From the NCBI GenBank assembly GCA_032209605.1, contig JASFXZ010000001.1, positions 27,036,619-27,100,618 on the forward strand: a stretch of 64,000 nucleotides of DNA. The letters are read 5' to 3'. Position numbers and translations under genes: made by a program. The stretch comes from Mactromeris polynyma. Taxonomy: Eukaryota > Mollusca > Bivalvia > Venerida > Mactridae. Within the stretch, counting starts at the first letter, position 1. Every line of letters begins with the position of its first letter. This document shows positions 22,597 through 34,789 of this stretch, in pieces. The notes below the pieces were generated by a model. The model did no database searches, was not told the origin of the DNA, and saw only the letters and a program-made list of their open reading frames with translations.

Positions 22597-25500
22597 TGAG
22601 GTTGGATTGGTGTTCTGTGCAACAAACACTTGTATTGAGGAGACAAGAGGTAGCACAAAATTGTGCTGTTTTCAGGGCTTATTCGCAGGACTTAATATAT
22701 ATGCAGGGGTTCCATTAACTCTGGAGTTGACCCTGTGACCAGTGGAATTTCCAAAAAAATACACTTTGACCCTCAGGATTCTGGCTGAAGGGTAAATTTA
22801 TCTCACAATTATAGGTAATTGGCTATAAAATGATACTCCGGTTTAAAAATGATCGAAATGACCCTTGATTTGTATTGCCTTAAATCTCGTCAAGTCTATT
22901 TCCTGGTTCTCTTACTGTCCGGATCATCTGCACTGTCTGAAATGTCCGTCACACCTCCTTCTGTAGGGCAAGCCATGGTTGGGTACATACAATTATAAAG
23001 TCTCCTTAATATTTATGATTTTTGTTGAAATATAATATGTAGTAGTGCTGTCTTATTTGAAGAATTTCTGGATATCTTGTTTAGAATTGATTACCACTGG
23101 TGTATAAACACATTAATTTGGCAGAATTCCTGTATGCTTTTCCATTTTCAAATGTTTCCAGCAGTGAGAAACATATACAATTATTCCATTATGTCTGTAG
23201 TCCCGAGAGTTAAAGGATTCTTGTTTCATTAGAATTGAATGCAAATTGAGCTAATTTTAATGTATTGAAAGATTATCTTTCAGAGATATATTTACTATGT
23301 TTTTTGATAGTACTACAATTTTGTCTGATACTTCTCCCAAGATGACAAATCTAGATAGCTCTGCAAACTAATGTAACTACCATCGTTACTTTTGAGCTGT
23401 TACATTAATATCTCATCAACTATGGAAACCGATGTGATACCTACATCTTTAAGACCTTCTTATCACCTAGTATAACTGTAACCAGACATATGATCTTATT
23501 GTTCCAGACAGAGATCAATACACAACTATCCTTGTTTTGAGGAATTTTCACAATAGTTGATGTTGTTTTCCTAGGTGTATCGAGTGCAGCGTGCAGGACT
23601 GTTCTGTTTTAGCTACCATAGGATTGTTTTACTGGTAATCAAAGTTGAGAAATTTACGTATTTAGTCATCTTGCTGAGGGACCTTAAGTTTTATTGAAAC
23701 CATCGAAAAGATGGAGTTTGATTTGGAATTTTAGTACATTGACACTGTCGAAGATCTTGAATTATTTATATCAATCTTCCATAAGTATTTTAACATTTAG
23801 TCATAACATTACATTTTCAATTCCACTATAATATTTGGTTGTTATGTAATACAAAGCAGATGGAAGATTTGGTGTAAAACTGATTTATCCCAGTTTTTGG
23901 AAAGACACATGTAATTGCAGCAATTTATACCAAATCCACCATGGATATTTTCTGGAAAGCATTATGTATTATAAATTTGCGCTCGGTATTGTTCATTAAG
24001 GCACCATGTGTTATGTACTGAAATTATGGAGAACCTTGTTCCATCAGAGAATGAAAACAAATAAAATGAAGAGGTCTGCAAATACAATGAATAGTGGTGA
24101 ACTTATAACTCTCAGGAAATGCAGCAAAGGTGGTAAAAATTAAGACAACATGTTTCAAGGTACCTTTACAATACTATGATTGTATGTGCCACTGGCAAAG
24201 AGTATTTGTATCTGAATGCAATGAGAACAACAGAATAACATGAAAGTATTAGTTGAGTAAAAGCTTCAGTGAAAATGTGTTTATCCTTTTCTTACTTTGT
24301 GCCCAATTGCTTTAAAACATAGTACCATAAATTTATAAAACACAGTGTTTATAAACTATGAAAAAGCACTTATCATTGTTATTTATAAGTTTATGGTTGT
24401 TTGTTCTTGTCTGATTTTGTTTTATCAATGAAGGTACATTTTGTGATTGATTAGTGTAAGAGTGCCTTTATCTTGCTCCCATGCAAGGTCACATATTACA
24501 TTATGAGTGGAATACTTCAGTGCTAACCTTTGAAGCAGTGAAGATTTTTGTTGTCTTACCATAAATATTGTTAGCAGCTGAGTGGAAGGTATTATACACA
24601 GGTAGGATTGACCTACCTGAAGTGATTAACTTGAGCATTTAGGAAGTTTGAGTCTGCTGTTTTTATAAGCATTCCGTTTTCATTTGAAATGTCAAGTAGC
24701 TTGCATAATGAATATCTTGGAACAGCATGTGTAGATATTGAAGTTGTTGAGTTGGTCCCCAAATTGTTTGGACCCTATCTAGGAGGCACCAGTCACACTC
24801 TGCCAATCTGCCTAGCTTTAAAGTGTTCTTTGTCATGCTTTATAATGCCCCTACCCTTAATGTCGAGAAGCCCTAAATCTTACACAGCATTGCCACTAGT
24901 CTGCAGTTTAAAGTATGTTCAAAAATCAGAAACAACCTGTCATGTGCTGGAGTTATGTGACTGGTCTCTATAATAAGATAGATAACCTGAGATGCTGGAT
25001 TTAGGAGTCTAAAATTTCAGTAAGTCTTTGATTGGTTCTTAAGACAATATCAATTGGTCCTCACAACCTATTTTAGACCTTATCCAGTCCTGAAATCTCA
25101 GCTTTTGAATGTCAAGGTTTGAGTGTTGAGATTGAAGGTACTGATCCACCCAGTGTAGTAAAACAACTTTCAAGCACACCCATAATAAAACTCCTGCTTC
25201 CACTTGATCCATGCAGCCACTATCATTTAGTACAAGCAGCCTTGAGACTCGGTATCAAGGCACCTTATGTGATTCTTCAAGTTATTACAAACCTATATTT
25301 GTTAGATTCCATCCTGAGCAGAAATGGTCTCTGTTCTTCTATGATGTATATTTTTCTTGGCTTATGTATACAATTATGAGTTACAAACTGACCTCAATTA
25401 TCTCTTTAACCAGCTCATTTTAGGTGTAATATGGACTTTGGTTGCCTAGCAACCACATCAAAAATACAAAATGTATTAACACAGTAAAAAGTAATTGCAC

Positions 25501-26181
25501 AGATAAGTCCTGGAACTTAGCTGGTGATTTTGTTAGTTTTATATACAATAAGTCTGCTTTATGCATTTATATAGAAATGTAATCAAAATGATAAACAGCA
25601 AATTTAATGTTTGACTTTGTCCCTTGGGTGCAGGTATTTATGACAGACCCTCGGGCAAAAAGGAAGATGAAGAGCGTCTGACTTAAAATTGAAAATTCAG
25701 TATATATCAGTTTTCTTATTTCTAACTGTGGCAATATAAATGTATATGATGTAACCTGAAGAAATCTTCTAGCTCATAATTTGATCATTAAAATGCTACA
25801 TGTATAGAAGTATGTGGGTTGTTTATGTATGTGATACATTCCGAACTGACAGCCATGAAAATATGCCCGCAATCATTTTTGTTATAAATTCAATGGAACA
25901 GGAGCCTTTCTGGGTGTATCTTATGTCGGCCATTAATAATTTTATGTCATATAGAATAGATCAGACACAAAATTTGGCGAGATTTGGTCTTATCTGTTCT
26001 CTCCATTACTTCATCTTGCTGTTAATATTTCTATTTTGATAAATGGATGTACGAGATGATATTCCATTTCATTTATGTTAACAATTTCTGCCTCAGTGTA
26101 TCCATCAGTTTCTTTGCTTTGCTGGAGTGCTGTTCTGATGACAGCTTCTACTGTACTGGGTTCTATTCATAAGTTTGAAAC
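22597..26181 (+). other. glypican intron sequence
   Basis: AT-rich, with no exon that fits the glypican model and no repeat that I can define. Small ORFs at 24689-24973, 25119-25423 and 25800-26039 lack any recognisable feature. Confidence 0.5.
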
Positions 26182-26380
26182 CAGCCAAGTTGGCTCAGAT
26201 GGTAGAGCATTAAAATGCCAATCTGGAGGTGTGAGGTATATGTTTTCAATGAAAGTTTAATTTCCACCTCTGATTGATGTGGGGGAAGGACTGTGTCAGC
26301 TGCTAGCAGAATTTGTAATGCTGATTGATAACCCAGGAGCACTTGTAATGTCAACTGACCACCATTCAAAACATTGCTTA
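26182..26380 (+). mobile_element. decayed tRNA-derived SINE-like element
   Basis: CAAGTTGGCTCAGATGGTAG then AGCATTAAAATGCCAATCTG and GAGGTGTGAGG look like a tRNA A box/D arm and anticodon arm (TTGGCTCAGATGGTAGAGCA). The B box is degraded. The sequence that follows (GTGTCAGCTGCTAGCAG, GATAACCCAGGAGCAC) is taken as the body. The 3' limit is a guess. Confidence 0.5.
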
Positions 26381-29300
26381 AACCTCCAACAAAATGAAAC
26401 TCAACATAGAATTTCAGTCATTAACAAATTGGAATCTTCTTGCTCAGTTATGGCATTTATGCACCTCCTTGGCACAAGTGCACATTGTAGGTCACATTAT
26501 GTGAAGGCTGTCATCACCCCGTTTGTTACAAACCAGATCATAGCTATGAATTCTCTTCAGTATCAGAACCAGACTTAGTCTCATGCATTAACTATTACAA
26601 ATCTGAAAACAGTAAATCTTACAATGCATTTAAGCAAAAATCTGTTTCTGCTCTAAATTTCAATTCTGGTTTTGATTCACTGCCTGTGTTAGTTTCTGTC
26701 TCCATGTAATACATACTGCATTTTCTTGGCATTACCTGTTCATAGTTCTGGAATCGTATACAGTCTGTAAACATTCAAGAAGGAAATGTTTTGAATACTC
26801 TTCATTCTGAAGACAAAATTCTTCCTTGTAGTGATGCAGATGTGTTTTTTCAGATGAGGCAATCAATTTGTTTAGTGTTGATTACATCTTACAAAATGAC
26901 TGAAATCATTTACACAATCTTTCTCCATTCTTTTCTGCCATCTGATTGGAAGATACTGTCGGAATTTTTGTTCTTGTTTTTTCTGTACTTGCTCTTCCAT
27001 TTAAAATTCAATTCATTAAATTGATTTGTTCGTAATGCTTGCGTCTTTTTCTCATGCATGGCTACAGAGCATTTTTCTTTTAGATTTAGTCAGAAGAGTT
27101 TCATAACCAAACCGTTTTTTTACCTCCTGGTAAAACAGCTTTATTCTTCTTACCGATGAGCTGCTGATGCAACTGATTTTCATTTGATTGGAGTGATATT
27201 GATTGGTACTCATTGTATTTGAAAATAAATCTGTTATTTCAATTATAAAACTGACGCTGTCCCAATCTAGGATTGTGTTGGTGTCTGGTTTCTTGTGTGT
27301 TTTGAGATCAGTGCTGATCATTCAGGTAGGGTACCTGTGATGGTTTTATTTTTGCGCCACATTTTGTCTGTAATAAACATTCAATGCACATGTGCATCAC
27401 AGAGCATGTAATTGATGTAGCTTCTGGTTTATTGGGCACTGCGTAAACATGCCGAGAAAATGTCTGAAAATTGCATGCAGAACAGAACCCTATGAAAAAA
27501 GTCTTAACTGTTCTCACCTTAATTAAGGCAGGGGAGAAAAATACAGTGATCAACTGAAGCAGACGTCAAAGATAGTTTCACTTCCTGGTTACCCATAGCA
27601 ACGTGGAAAATACCTGATGGCAGCCATTGTTGAAGAGTAACCATCATTAATTGAATCCTTCCTGACTCATTCTGAAAAACCTCCTGTAAAATCATTGCTG
27701 GAAATCACTGTAGAAAGATGATGTCTTCTACAGATCTTCTTCATAAAATGTAGGCGATATCAGTCATTAAACATTTATGAAGTGAGAAGAGAGTGAGTGA
27801 TGTGTGCCACTACAGGACATGGCAAGTTTTCCATGCTGTTGTGCTTACATGCACTGGGCTGATAATCTGGTGTTGAAGTTAGAGCTTTATATGATCTCAG
27901 TTCAAAATGTTTGTATTGTGGCCATGTTAAGGCAACTATCATATTTGTCCTATTTTATGTGTTTGCCCATTTAGAGGCTGTCCTAATTTTGACAATTTGT
28001 CTGTTCTGAAAACTTTGTTGCGTTTCTGCGACAGAACCCTATTTCCATGCTCTATATCAAGTTGACACTAACTAGGAAGATGTACTTTTTGTGCTCCAAA
28101 GGGATTATAATTATGATCGGAATATGTATACAGCAACAAAGCCATAAAACTCACAAAACAGTGGACAAGACCTAAACATTGTAAGTGAGGACGAGGCAGA
28201 GTGATACAGAAATAGGATAAATGCGGTAGTATCATTCTTAATTGACACTGATTGATTCACCCTTAATTGATAGATTGGTCTGAATCATTGTGCATTAACA
28301 CTAATTGATATAATTTGGGTTTGAAATAATTGAGTTTCTTTGACATGTTGTCATCATCACAAATCCAGAAACTTAATATTTGCAGAAGTTTAGAGTGTAA
28401 GCAGACTGGTGTTCATTATTTGGACACTGTCTTTGTACCAAACAATTAACCTTCTTTCGAGGAGGAGTTTCCATTCAGGATAGGTTTTGTTTTGAAATGG
28501 TTTTCATCCAGCTTCCATTATGGTGCCTTGTTGTACAAGGTTAATGGCGTTAAAATGCTGCAGTTACAGTATTTTGATTTTCCTGTATTCAATTTATGAT
28601 AAGAATAATGTTATGAGATGATTTCTGTGTGAAGCTTTATAGGTAGATATGATTTATGTTAAGTGTGTTTTTTGGATAACGAGTCAAGAATTTGCATAAT
28701 GAGGAGTGAAAACTGGCCTGTCTGAATGTTTTATGTCTGATTTTACAAGCAAACTCCAGAAAATAAAGGAGAATTTGGCAGTTATTGTTACTGAAAAGAT
28801 AGGAACACATCTTTTCCCTGGCACTGTGGTGTAATTCTTTGATATGTTTGCCTCTAGCTTCAGAGTTAATGGAGGTATTTAATGATTAAACCATGTTTTC
28901 ATGTCTGAAATAGATGTGAATGTATCTTGTTGGAAAATTGACGCTTGCTGAGTCTCTTAAAAAAATTCTAGAACTGTCAATATGAATTCACTAGAGAATT
29001 AGAATTGTGATCTGACTGGCATTTCTAATTTAGTTCTTGAATATTTCTAACTATAAGAAAAAAAATTGAAATGAGAAAATTGTAGCAGTAAAATTGTATT
29101 TAATTCGAAGCTGGAGGGATAATGACTATATGTAGGAACTGCTGTTTAGTCAGTGCTCATTATTATTGAAAGTAAAGTTATTTAATTTTGTTATAGTCTA
29201 GCCCTTTGTTTTGAGACACACATCCTATGCCTTCCAATAGAGAAGTTAGTAGCCATTAATAGGGGAGCTTACTCTGATTCAGATCTGAACGCACTGTTGT

Positions 29301-31387
29301 TTCAGTCCAGCACGTGAAGGCTGGAAACTTTGACATCCATTAGCTGTAATAAGATGGCCTCCATAGCAGAAGGCTGTACAACTGAGTTTGGAGACCATTC
29401 TTAGAATGCAGCCTTGCCATTGGTCAATCTTAAATCTGTGTTCAGGAACCAACCAATCAGGGGCATGAGTTCTGAGAACGGTTTTCAGACTCAGATTTAT
29501 AACCTCAAACCCAGGATATGGCAGGACCTGTTTTACTCCACTTGAATCCTTGACATTTACACAATGAAAGGCCTGAAAGAGAATTTGAATATTTTTAGCT
29601 TTTCCAGTTTGGAACTTTGTGACCTGCTACACGTGGGAAACGGTAATGAGCAATTATTCCAGTTTGAAACTGACTGATTTTTCTCATAATGTCATGGACT
29701 TATAATTATGCAGTTAACACCCAGACTTGGTATTGTTTAAGCCCATTTAGGAAGAACAAAGTTACAAGTTCTGATTGATAAGTTAGAAGTGTTTGATTTT
29801 AATCTTTGAATGCGTTCTTTGAATAGAATGTATCATATAAGATTCAAAAAGTGTCAAAGCTTTGTGTTCAAATTACAATCATTCAAATTTCTGTTATCTT
29901 TAACATTTTTGTTGAGTAATTCGATAGAATATTTCCGGTTATCAAGTTTGTGTACAAATGGTTGAAATTATGTAGGGTACGCATCAGTAAGGTTGGCTGC
30001 AATAGCATTCCAACAATGTTGATCTGGTATTTGAGATAGATAATTCTTTCTTCCCTTTAAAGGTGTTCACGTCATTGCAGTGAAACCTCAAAGAATTAAC
30101 TGTTATAAGTGTTGACAGTAACGCTTTTGACAAGATCTTCATCAAATAAAATACAAAATATGCGTATAAATAAAATCTACAAGATAACCACTGTCGGTAG
30201 AAGTACAAACAAGTCGCCTATTGAAATTTGGGATATTTTACTGGGTATGAGTTTTTTGGTGGATTAATAGAGCCCATATTAGGAGTTCAATCCAGTAATT
30301 GTACCCCTGTGTAAAGAAATCTAATCGCGGTAAGGTTTTCAGATTTTTTTCATTCAAATTAGTTTATCATTCATTGAGCAATTTTGACGGGAAAAGATTA
30401 GCTGAAAGTGTACCACAAAGAATACTTGGTTGATATCATCGTGATGGGGGAGACTTGTGTATAATCAACAGATGGTTAAAAACTCATTCGAAAAATTTAG
30501 TCAGCTATATATTAACATTTTTGAACCCATGAATGTACCAAAAAATCACTTTTTTAACACTTAATTATAGTGATCAATTTAAATTCTTCACTCAGAGAAA
30601 TAAATGGAATATGGTCATAATAAAATGTTTCCTGAACAAATTACTCTGAATTGTTTGCTGTTTTAATTGTTGTTTTGATTTAAGATATCTGAATTGACTT
30701 GATCAAAATTTGTCTCTGTCATTTAAAATATCAAATACTCAAAAAAACTTTATAATGTTAATTGATTTTGTTTCTATTTTTTATTTTCCATATTCCATTG
30801 TTTTATAATGCTTTAAATATTGTACTGACTAAGGGTCTTTACTTTTCTGAACAATTTAATTTACTTTTGATTGGTATATTGATGCCTTTAGCTGAATTTT
30901 TAAGTCACTGTTTGAGCTTAATTATTACATTACTTGTACTGGGTAACTATTGCTTGTAATCAATATATTTGTCATCAGATCTGATCCTGTGGGTGAATCA
31001 TCTTCAATGTAAAATAAATATTGTTTCATCATGTCATGGAGACCCTTACACGTTCAGTCAGCCTTTGGTTTTATTCTTGGTGTTCATTGATACTCTCATC
31101 CTTAAACAAAGAATTGTGTTACTCTTGCTATGGTGTGTTACAGAGAAGCAGATGGTCGCTAACGTACTGGATACCCCTAGGGGCTCAGTGTGTTTCCTCC
31201 CCTTTTTTCCCTGTCTACTTTACATCTTGTTCTCTCCATCTTGTTCATATATTTGATGATGTATTCATTCAACCATGCTTTTGTGTGTCTGTAAAATTTG
31301 GTTGTTGAATTTATTGGCTCCCCAACGTTTTGCTCCATAGTTCATGGGTTGTTTCCAGGAATCATAGGAGTATCTTGTTGTGATTGT
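26381..31387 (+). other. glypican intron sequence
   Basis: AT-rich with no supported gene. It holds a foldback element at 29381-29496 and a possible tRNA-like remnant at about 27826-27905 (GCACTGGGCTGATAATCTGG). ORFs at 26791-27553 and 30762-31308 have no recognisable product. Confidence 0.5.
29381..29496. mobile_element. foldback / MITE-like inverted repeat
   Basis: The left arm ACTGAGTTTGGAGACCATTC(TTAGAA) is an imperfect inverse of the right arm TTCTGAGAACGG TTTTCAGACTCAG. Inside, GCCATTGGTCAATC is opposed to AACCAACCAATCAGG. The structure is that of a short non-autonomous DNA element. I cannot name the family, and the target duplication is not evident. Confidence 0.55.
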
Positions 31388-31591
31388 TATACTGGTTCCT
31401 TACTTTGATTCCTTTATGCTGTATTGCTCATGCTCAGGTATACTGGTTCCTTACTTTGATTCCTATATGCTGTATTGCTCATGCTCAGGTATACTGGTTC
31501 CTTACTTTGATTCCTTTATGCTGTATTGCTCATGCTCAGGTATACTGGTTCCTTACTTTGATTCCTATATGCTGTATTGCTCATGCTCAGG
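31388..31591. repeat. 51-bp tandem repeat, four copies in a 102-bp dimer pattern
   Basis: The core TATACTGGTTCCTTACTTTG occurs four times at 51-base spacing. Copies 1 and 3 have CCTTTATG and copies 2 and 4 have CCTATATG, so a two-unit block was duplicated as a whole. As 51 is 17 codons, two + frames stay open as short repeats, which are not genes. Each unit ends CATGCTCAGGTATAC, which resembles a 5' splice site. Confidence 0.95.
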
Positions 31592-31722
31592 TTTGGTTTT
31601 CCATTAATCTGTCTGTACGATGCATCACACAGCCATGTTTTCTTGCACAAAGAAATTAACATAAAAATATTGATACTTCTTATCCTCATTTTTCTGTAGT
31701 TGCCTGATTTTAACAATTGCTT

Positions 31723-31960
31723 CCTTCTCAATCGTAAGTCTAATATACAGTTGGTGAACTATAAAACCCTTCTTCTCAATTGTAAGTCTAATATACGGTT
31801 GGTGAACTATAAAACCCTTCTTCTCAATTGTAAGTCTAATATACGTTGGTGAACTATAAAACCCTTCTTCTCAATTGTAAGTCTAATATACAGTTGGTGA
31901 ACTATAAAACCCTTCTTCTCAATTGTAAGTCTAATATACGTTGGTGAACTATAAAACCCT
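31723..31960. repeat. 46-48-bp tandem repeat, five copies
   Basis: The core TTCTCAATTGTAAGTCTAAT followed by ATAC(AG/GG)TTGGTGAACTATAAAA recurs five times. Units differ by a 1-2-base indel after ATAC. The core contains TTGTAAGT, a donor-like word on the + strand. Confidence 0.94.
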
Positions 31961-32548
31961 AAAGTTAGAATGATTAAACATAATTTGTTTATTTCTGAAA
32001 TCTCTTAAAACCATTATCTATGTATCCTTGTATTTTGACCTTAAGTTTCATTTACACCTGTTAAGAAATCTTGTTCATCTAACAATGGATTTAAAGACGT
32101 CTCTATTCGGGCAATCAATCGTACAATGATGATTCGTCTTTTGTGTCGAAACGCTATTTCAGCTGTAGAACACCCATGTAAATAGATTTAGTGATAATTT
32201 AAGTGTACCCTACCACCCATTTCTATCAGGAGGTGAGGGCTTTAAAAGGCTTTGTCCTCGTTCATTTTATAACAGTTTTTAAGTGAGACGGCACAATAGC
32301 CAGGAGATTTGATATAGCTATACTCTAAACAGGATTAGGACGATGATGATAGTTTTCTTTGACAATTATTGAAACTGGATATCATCTTTTACCTTGATTT
32401 GTAGAATTGTTGTCTCATTATTAACCATGATTATTCTTTTATTGTACCGTTCTATAAAAGAATGATATGCCAATAGTTATGTTATGATACTGCTTATTTT
32501 ATTGCTCTGGATTTATTTATATTGCCTACAACAATGACATTGAACTAG

Positions 32549-32750
32549 TACTGACAAGGCATTGAGGGGTAGCGCACCTGACTCCTAATCTGAAGGTTGT
32601 GAGTTCAGATCCCTCCCAATGGTTAGGTTGAACCAGGTTGAACCAAGAACGTTCCAATCTCTAAATGAGTGCGGAATGCTGGTTAGTATCCCAGGAAGCA
32701 GTCATAGAGAGTGATTGATCTAAGTTGTAAACTTATCTTTCAAATAAAAT
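32549..32750 (+). mobile_element. tRNA-derived SINE-like element (Arg-like head)
   Basis: GGGGTAGCGCACCTGACTCC then TAATCTGAAGGTTGTGAGTT and CAGATCCCTCCC have the layout of a tRNA A box, an anticodon arm with CCT in the loop (ACTCCTAATC) and a B box (GAGTTCAGATCC). The acceptor stem does not pair well, so it is a SINE head or tRNA pseudogene. The tail to about 32750 (GTTAGTATCCCAGGAAGCAG, GAGAGTGATTGATC) is assigned tentatively. Confidence 0.6.
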
Positions 32751-33977
32751 TTAATATTTGGTAAAACCCTCTCTTACAGAAAGGATCGATGCTCTTTCTG
32801 CCTGATAATGGTTTAAATTACAGTACATGCACTCTTTTCTATTGAACATGTTGTGGATTTTTATGCCATTTATACACTTGATTAAGCTACAAAACGTAAA
32901 CATCAACTTGAAAAAAGAATTGGTTCAAGTATTGTCGAGTGACTCAAGGCCTGTTGACTTCCTGTAATGCTGTTGTTGGTAAAGTGGATGCTTAAAGAGA
33001 TCCAAGTACTACCATACTTACTGTACTCAACTACTACTTTGTCATAGTTGGTCAAATAGAGCCAGAATTTTTCAGACTGAAACAAATGTTTCCTTCTCTG
33101 GTTAATGTGCAACTTCCATCATATTTGCCTGATCTGATGAATGTTACCAGATATGTCAGGCAATCCAACACATTGGATGATTTCAACTGTGATTCAGTAG
33201 ATTACATCCCCACTTTTGCCATTGATGTATATATAAATGTATATTGAACTACCAAAAACGACGTTGACCCATACTGCAGGAATTTTGTGTTAACAAATCT
33301 TAAAAAGTTGAAAAAATCTAAAAACAATTCACTTGTAATCTGTAACCCCACCCCAAAGCTGTGGATAGGGGACTATAAGCAAATAATCTGTAAGAATGGC
33401 CATATAAGGCAGTGTTGTTAAATTCAATCTTTATTCAAAGGTGGCCATACAAGATGTTTGACTGTATTTATTGAAGAAACAATGAAGTGTGTATGAGCAT
33501 GAGGTTTAATTTAATTTCAATTACCTATTGTTGTTGGTATTAACACTCTGAATTCTTAAATAATCCACTTTTAATTGGATACCTGAAAGAATGAAAGTAT
33601 TTTGTAACTTGTACCATGAGAAAAAAACGTTTACAAGAAACTCTCACGGATCTCCATAAATTAATAGAAAATTGCTTTAATTAAGATTTTGGTGCTGCTA
33701 ATTAGATAATTAGGTAAGGTATCCTGCTGGATAAATGTTTACATTGAGTTTAAATTACCAAGTTCTGTTAAAAAAACTTGATGTGAAATTTGGTGTTGTT
33801 TCCTGATGAAACGTTATTCTTCTCTCTGCTCTACTTTTGAATGTTGAAATTTGTTATATTTGCCTGACTTAACACGATTCAGTAGCTGAGCTTTTAATCA
33901 TTTGTAAGTCAAAGTTTAAAACTTGATAAAAAATTATAAAGTTGAATATAGGAGCCATCTGCCCATTTCTAAAAATA

Positions 33978-34195
33978 TCATGGGGCCACTTGACATGTTC
34001 TGAAACTGGATTTGAAGGGTCCACCTTACTAGTTCTGATGCTGCACTATTGGGCTAAACTCCAATATAAGGGTCCATTTTCTTTCCATTTGTTTGTGCTG
34101 CCATTAAGGGGCTCTCTCTCCCATTCTGAAACTACATCAAGGGGCTCTGGGGATCTGCCTTTATTAGAACCTGCAGAAGGGGCCACCTGTCCTTA
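33978..34195. repeat. degenerate G-rich tandem-like stretch
   Basis: ATGGGGCCACTT, GAAGGGTCCACC, AAGGGTCCATTT, AAGGGGCTCTCT, AAGGGGCTCTGG and AAGGGGCCACCT recur at irregular 33-54-base spacing. It may be the remains of an old minisatellite of about 36 bp. It is weak evidence. Confidence 0.4.
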
Positions 34196-34658
34196 GAAAC
34201 CAAAATGGCTGCATGCTTACACTCGCACTCTATAAAATTGCTTGTATGAAATTTGCAGTTTGGTTCCTGTCGGTCTGCTTTCCTCTAAGATTGATAAAAT
34301 GTGGTTTAGATGAATGAAAATTATTAAATGATCTTGAAGTTTATTATCACATGATTTTCACAGTTAATTATAGAGGCCCTTAAGATGGTAGGAGTTTTAT
34401 CATTATCTTATACCTATTATATTTAGGGCCCCAGTTGATGTTTTCATTGTCTCTTGGTCAATTCCATTACAATTCTTTATCTCTGCTTTCATACATTTTT
34501 ACAATGTAAACAGAGGCCCTTATCAGGGCCTGAAGATTGTTGATTTGTTTTGTTGTTACACATTTTGTACTGTGGTTTGACTGAGGTCCTTTTTGAGTGA
34601 TATCATTATGTCTTTGGCATTTTTATTCTTTATTTCATTTTTTTCTTTATATTTACAG

Positions 34659-34789
34659 AGGCCTTGAAGATGGTTGCCCAGCGATTAGAAGGTCCTTTCA
34701 ACATTGAGACTGTTGTTGATCCAATTGATGTCAAGATTTCAGAAGCTATCATGAACTTCCAAGAAGACAGTCAGGAAGTTACAGAAAGG
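34659..34789 (+). CDS. gpc4/6: glypican coding exon c
   Basis: The acceptor is TATATTTACAG. The exon begins with AG, completing a Glu codon with the G left by the preceding exon, and ends at AGG in phase 0 before GTAAGA. The product reads (E)[19 protein letters not shown], then [39 protein letters not shown] and EAIMN are near-invariant in GPC4/6-type glypicans and belong to the helical core. A stop-free frame continues into the intron to 34924 but has no family match and follows a good donor. Confidence 0.96.

Larger units (their letters stand above)
31961..34658 (+). other. glypican intron, end of the large intron
   Basis: AT-rich intron holding a SINE-like element (32549-32760), a degenerate AAGGGG(C/T)CC-rich stretch (33978-34195), and two exon-edge look-alikes at 34372 and 34512 ahead of the true acceptor at 34657-34658. 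Confidence 0.55.

Noticed and set aside
27826..27905. Fourth tRNA-like SINE head (GCACTGGGCTGATAATCTGG, GATCTCAGTTCAAAATG)
   Set aside because: Only loosely tRNA-like; too decayed to support as a feature.
31380..31731. Overlapping ORFs of 71-91 codons
   Set aside because: Derived from the 51-bp tandem repeat; no conserved content.
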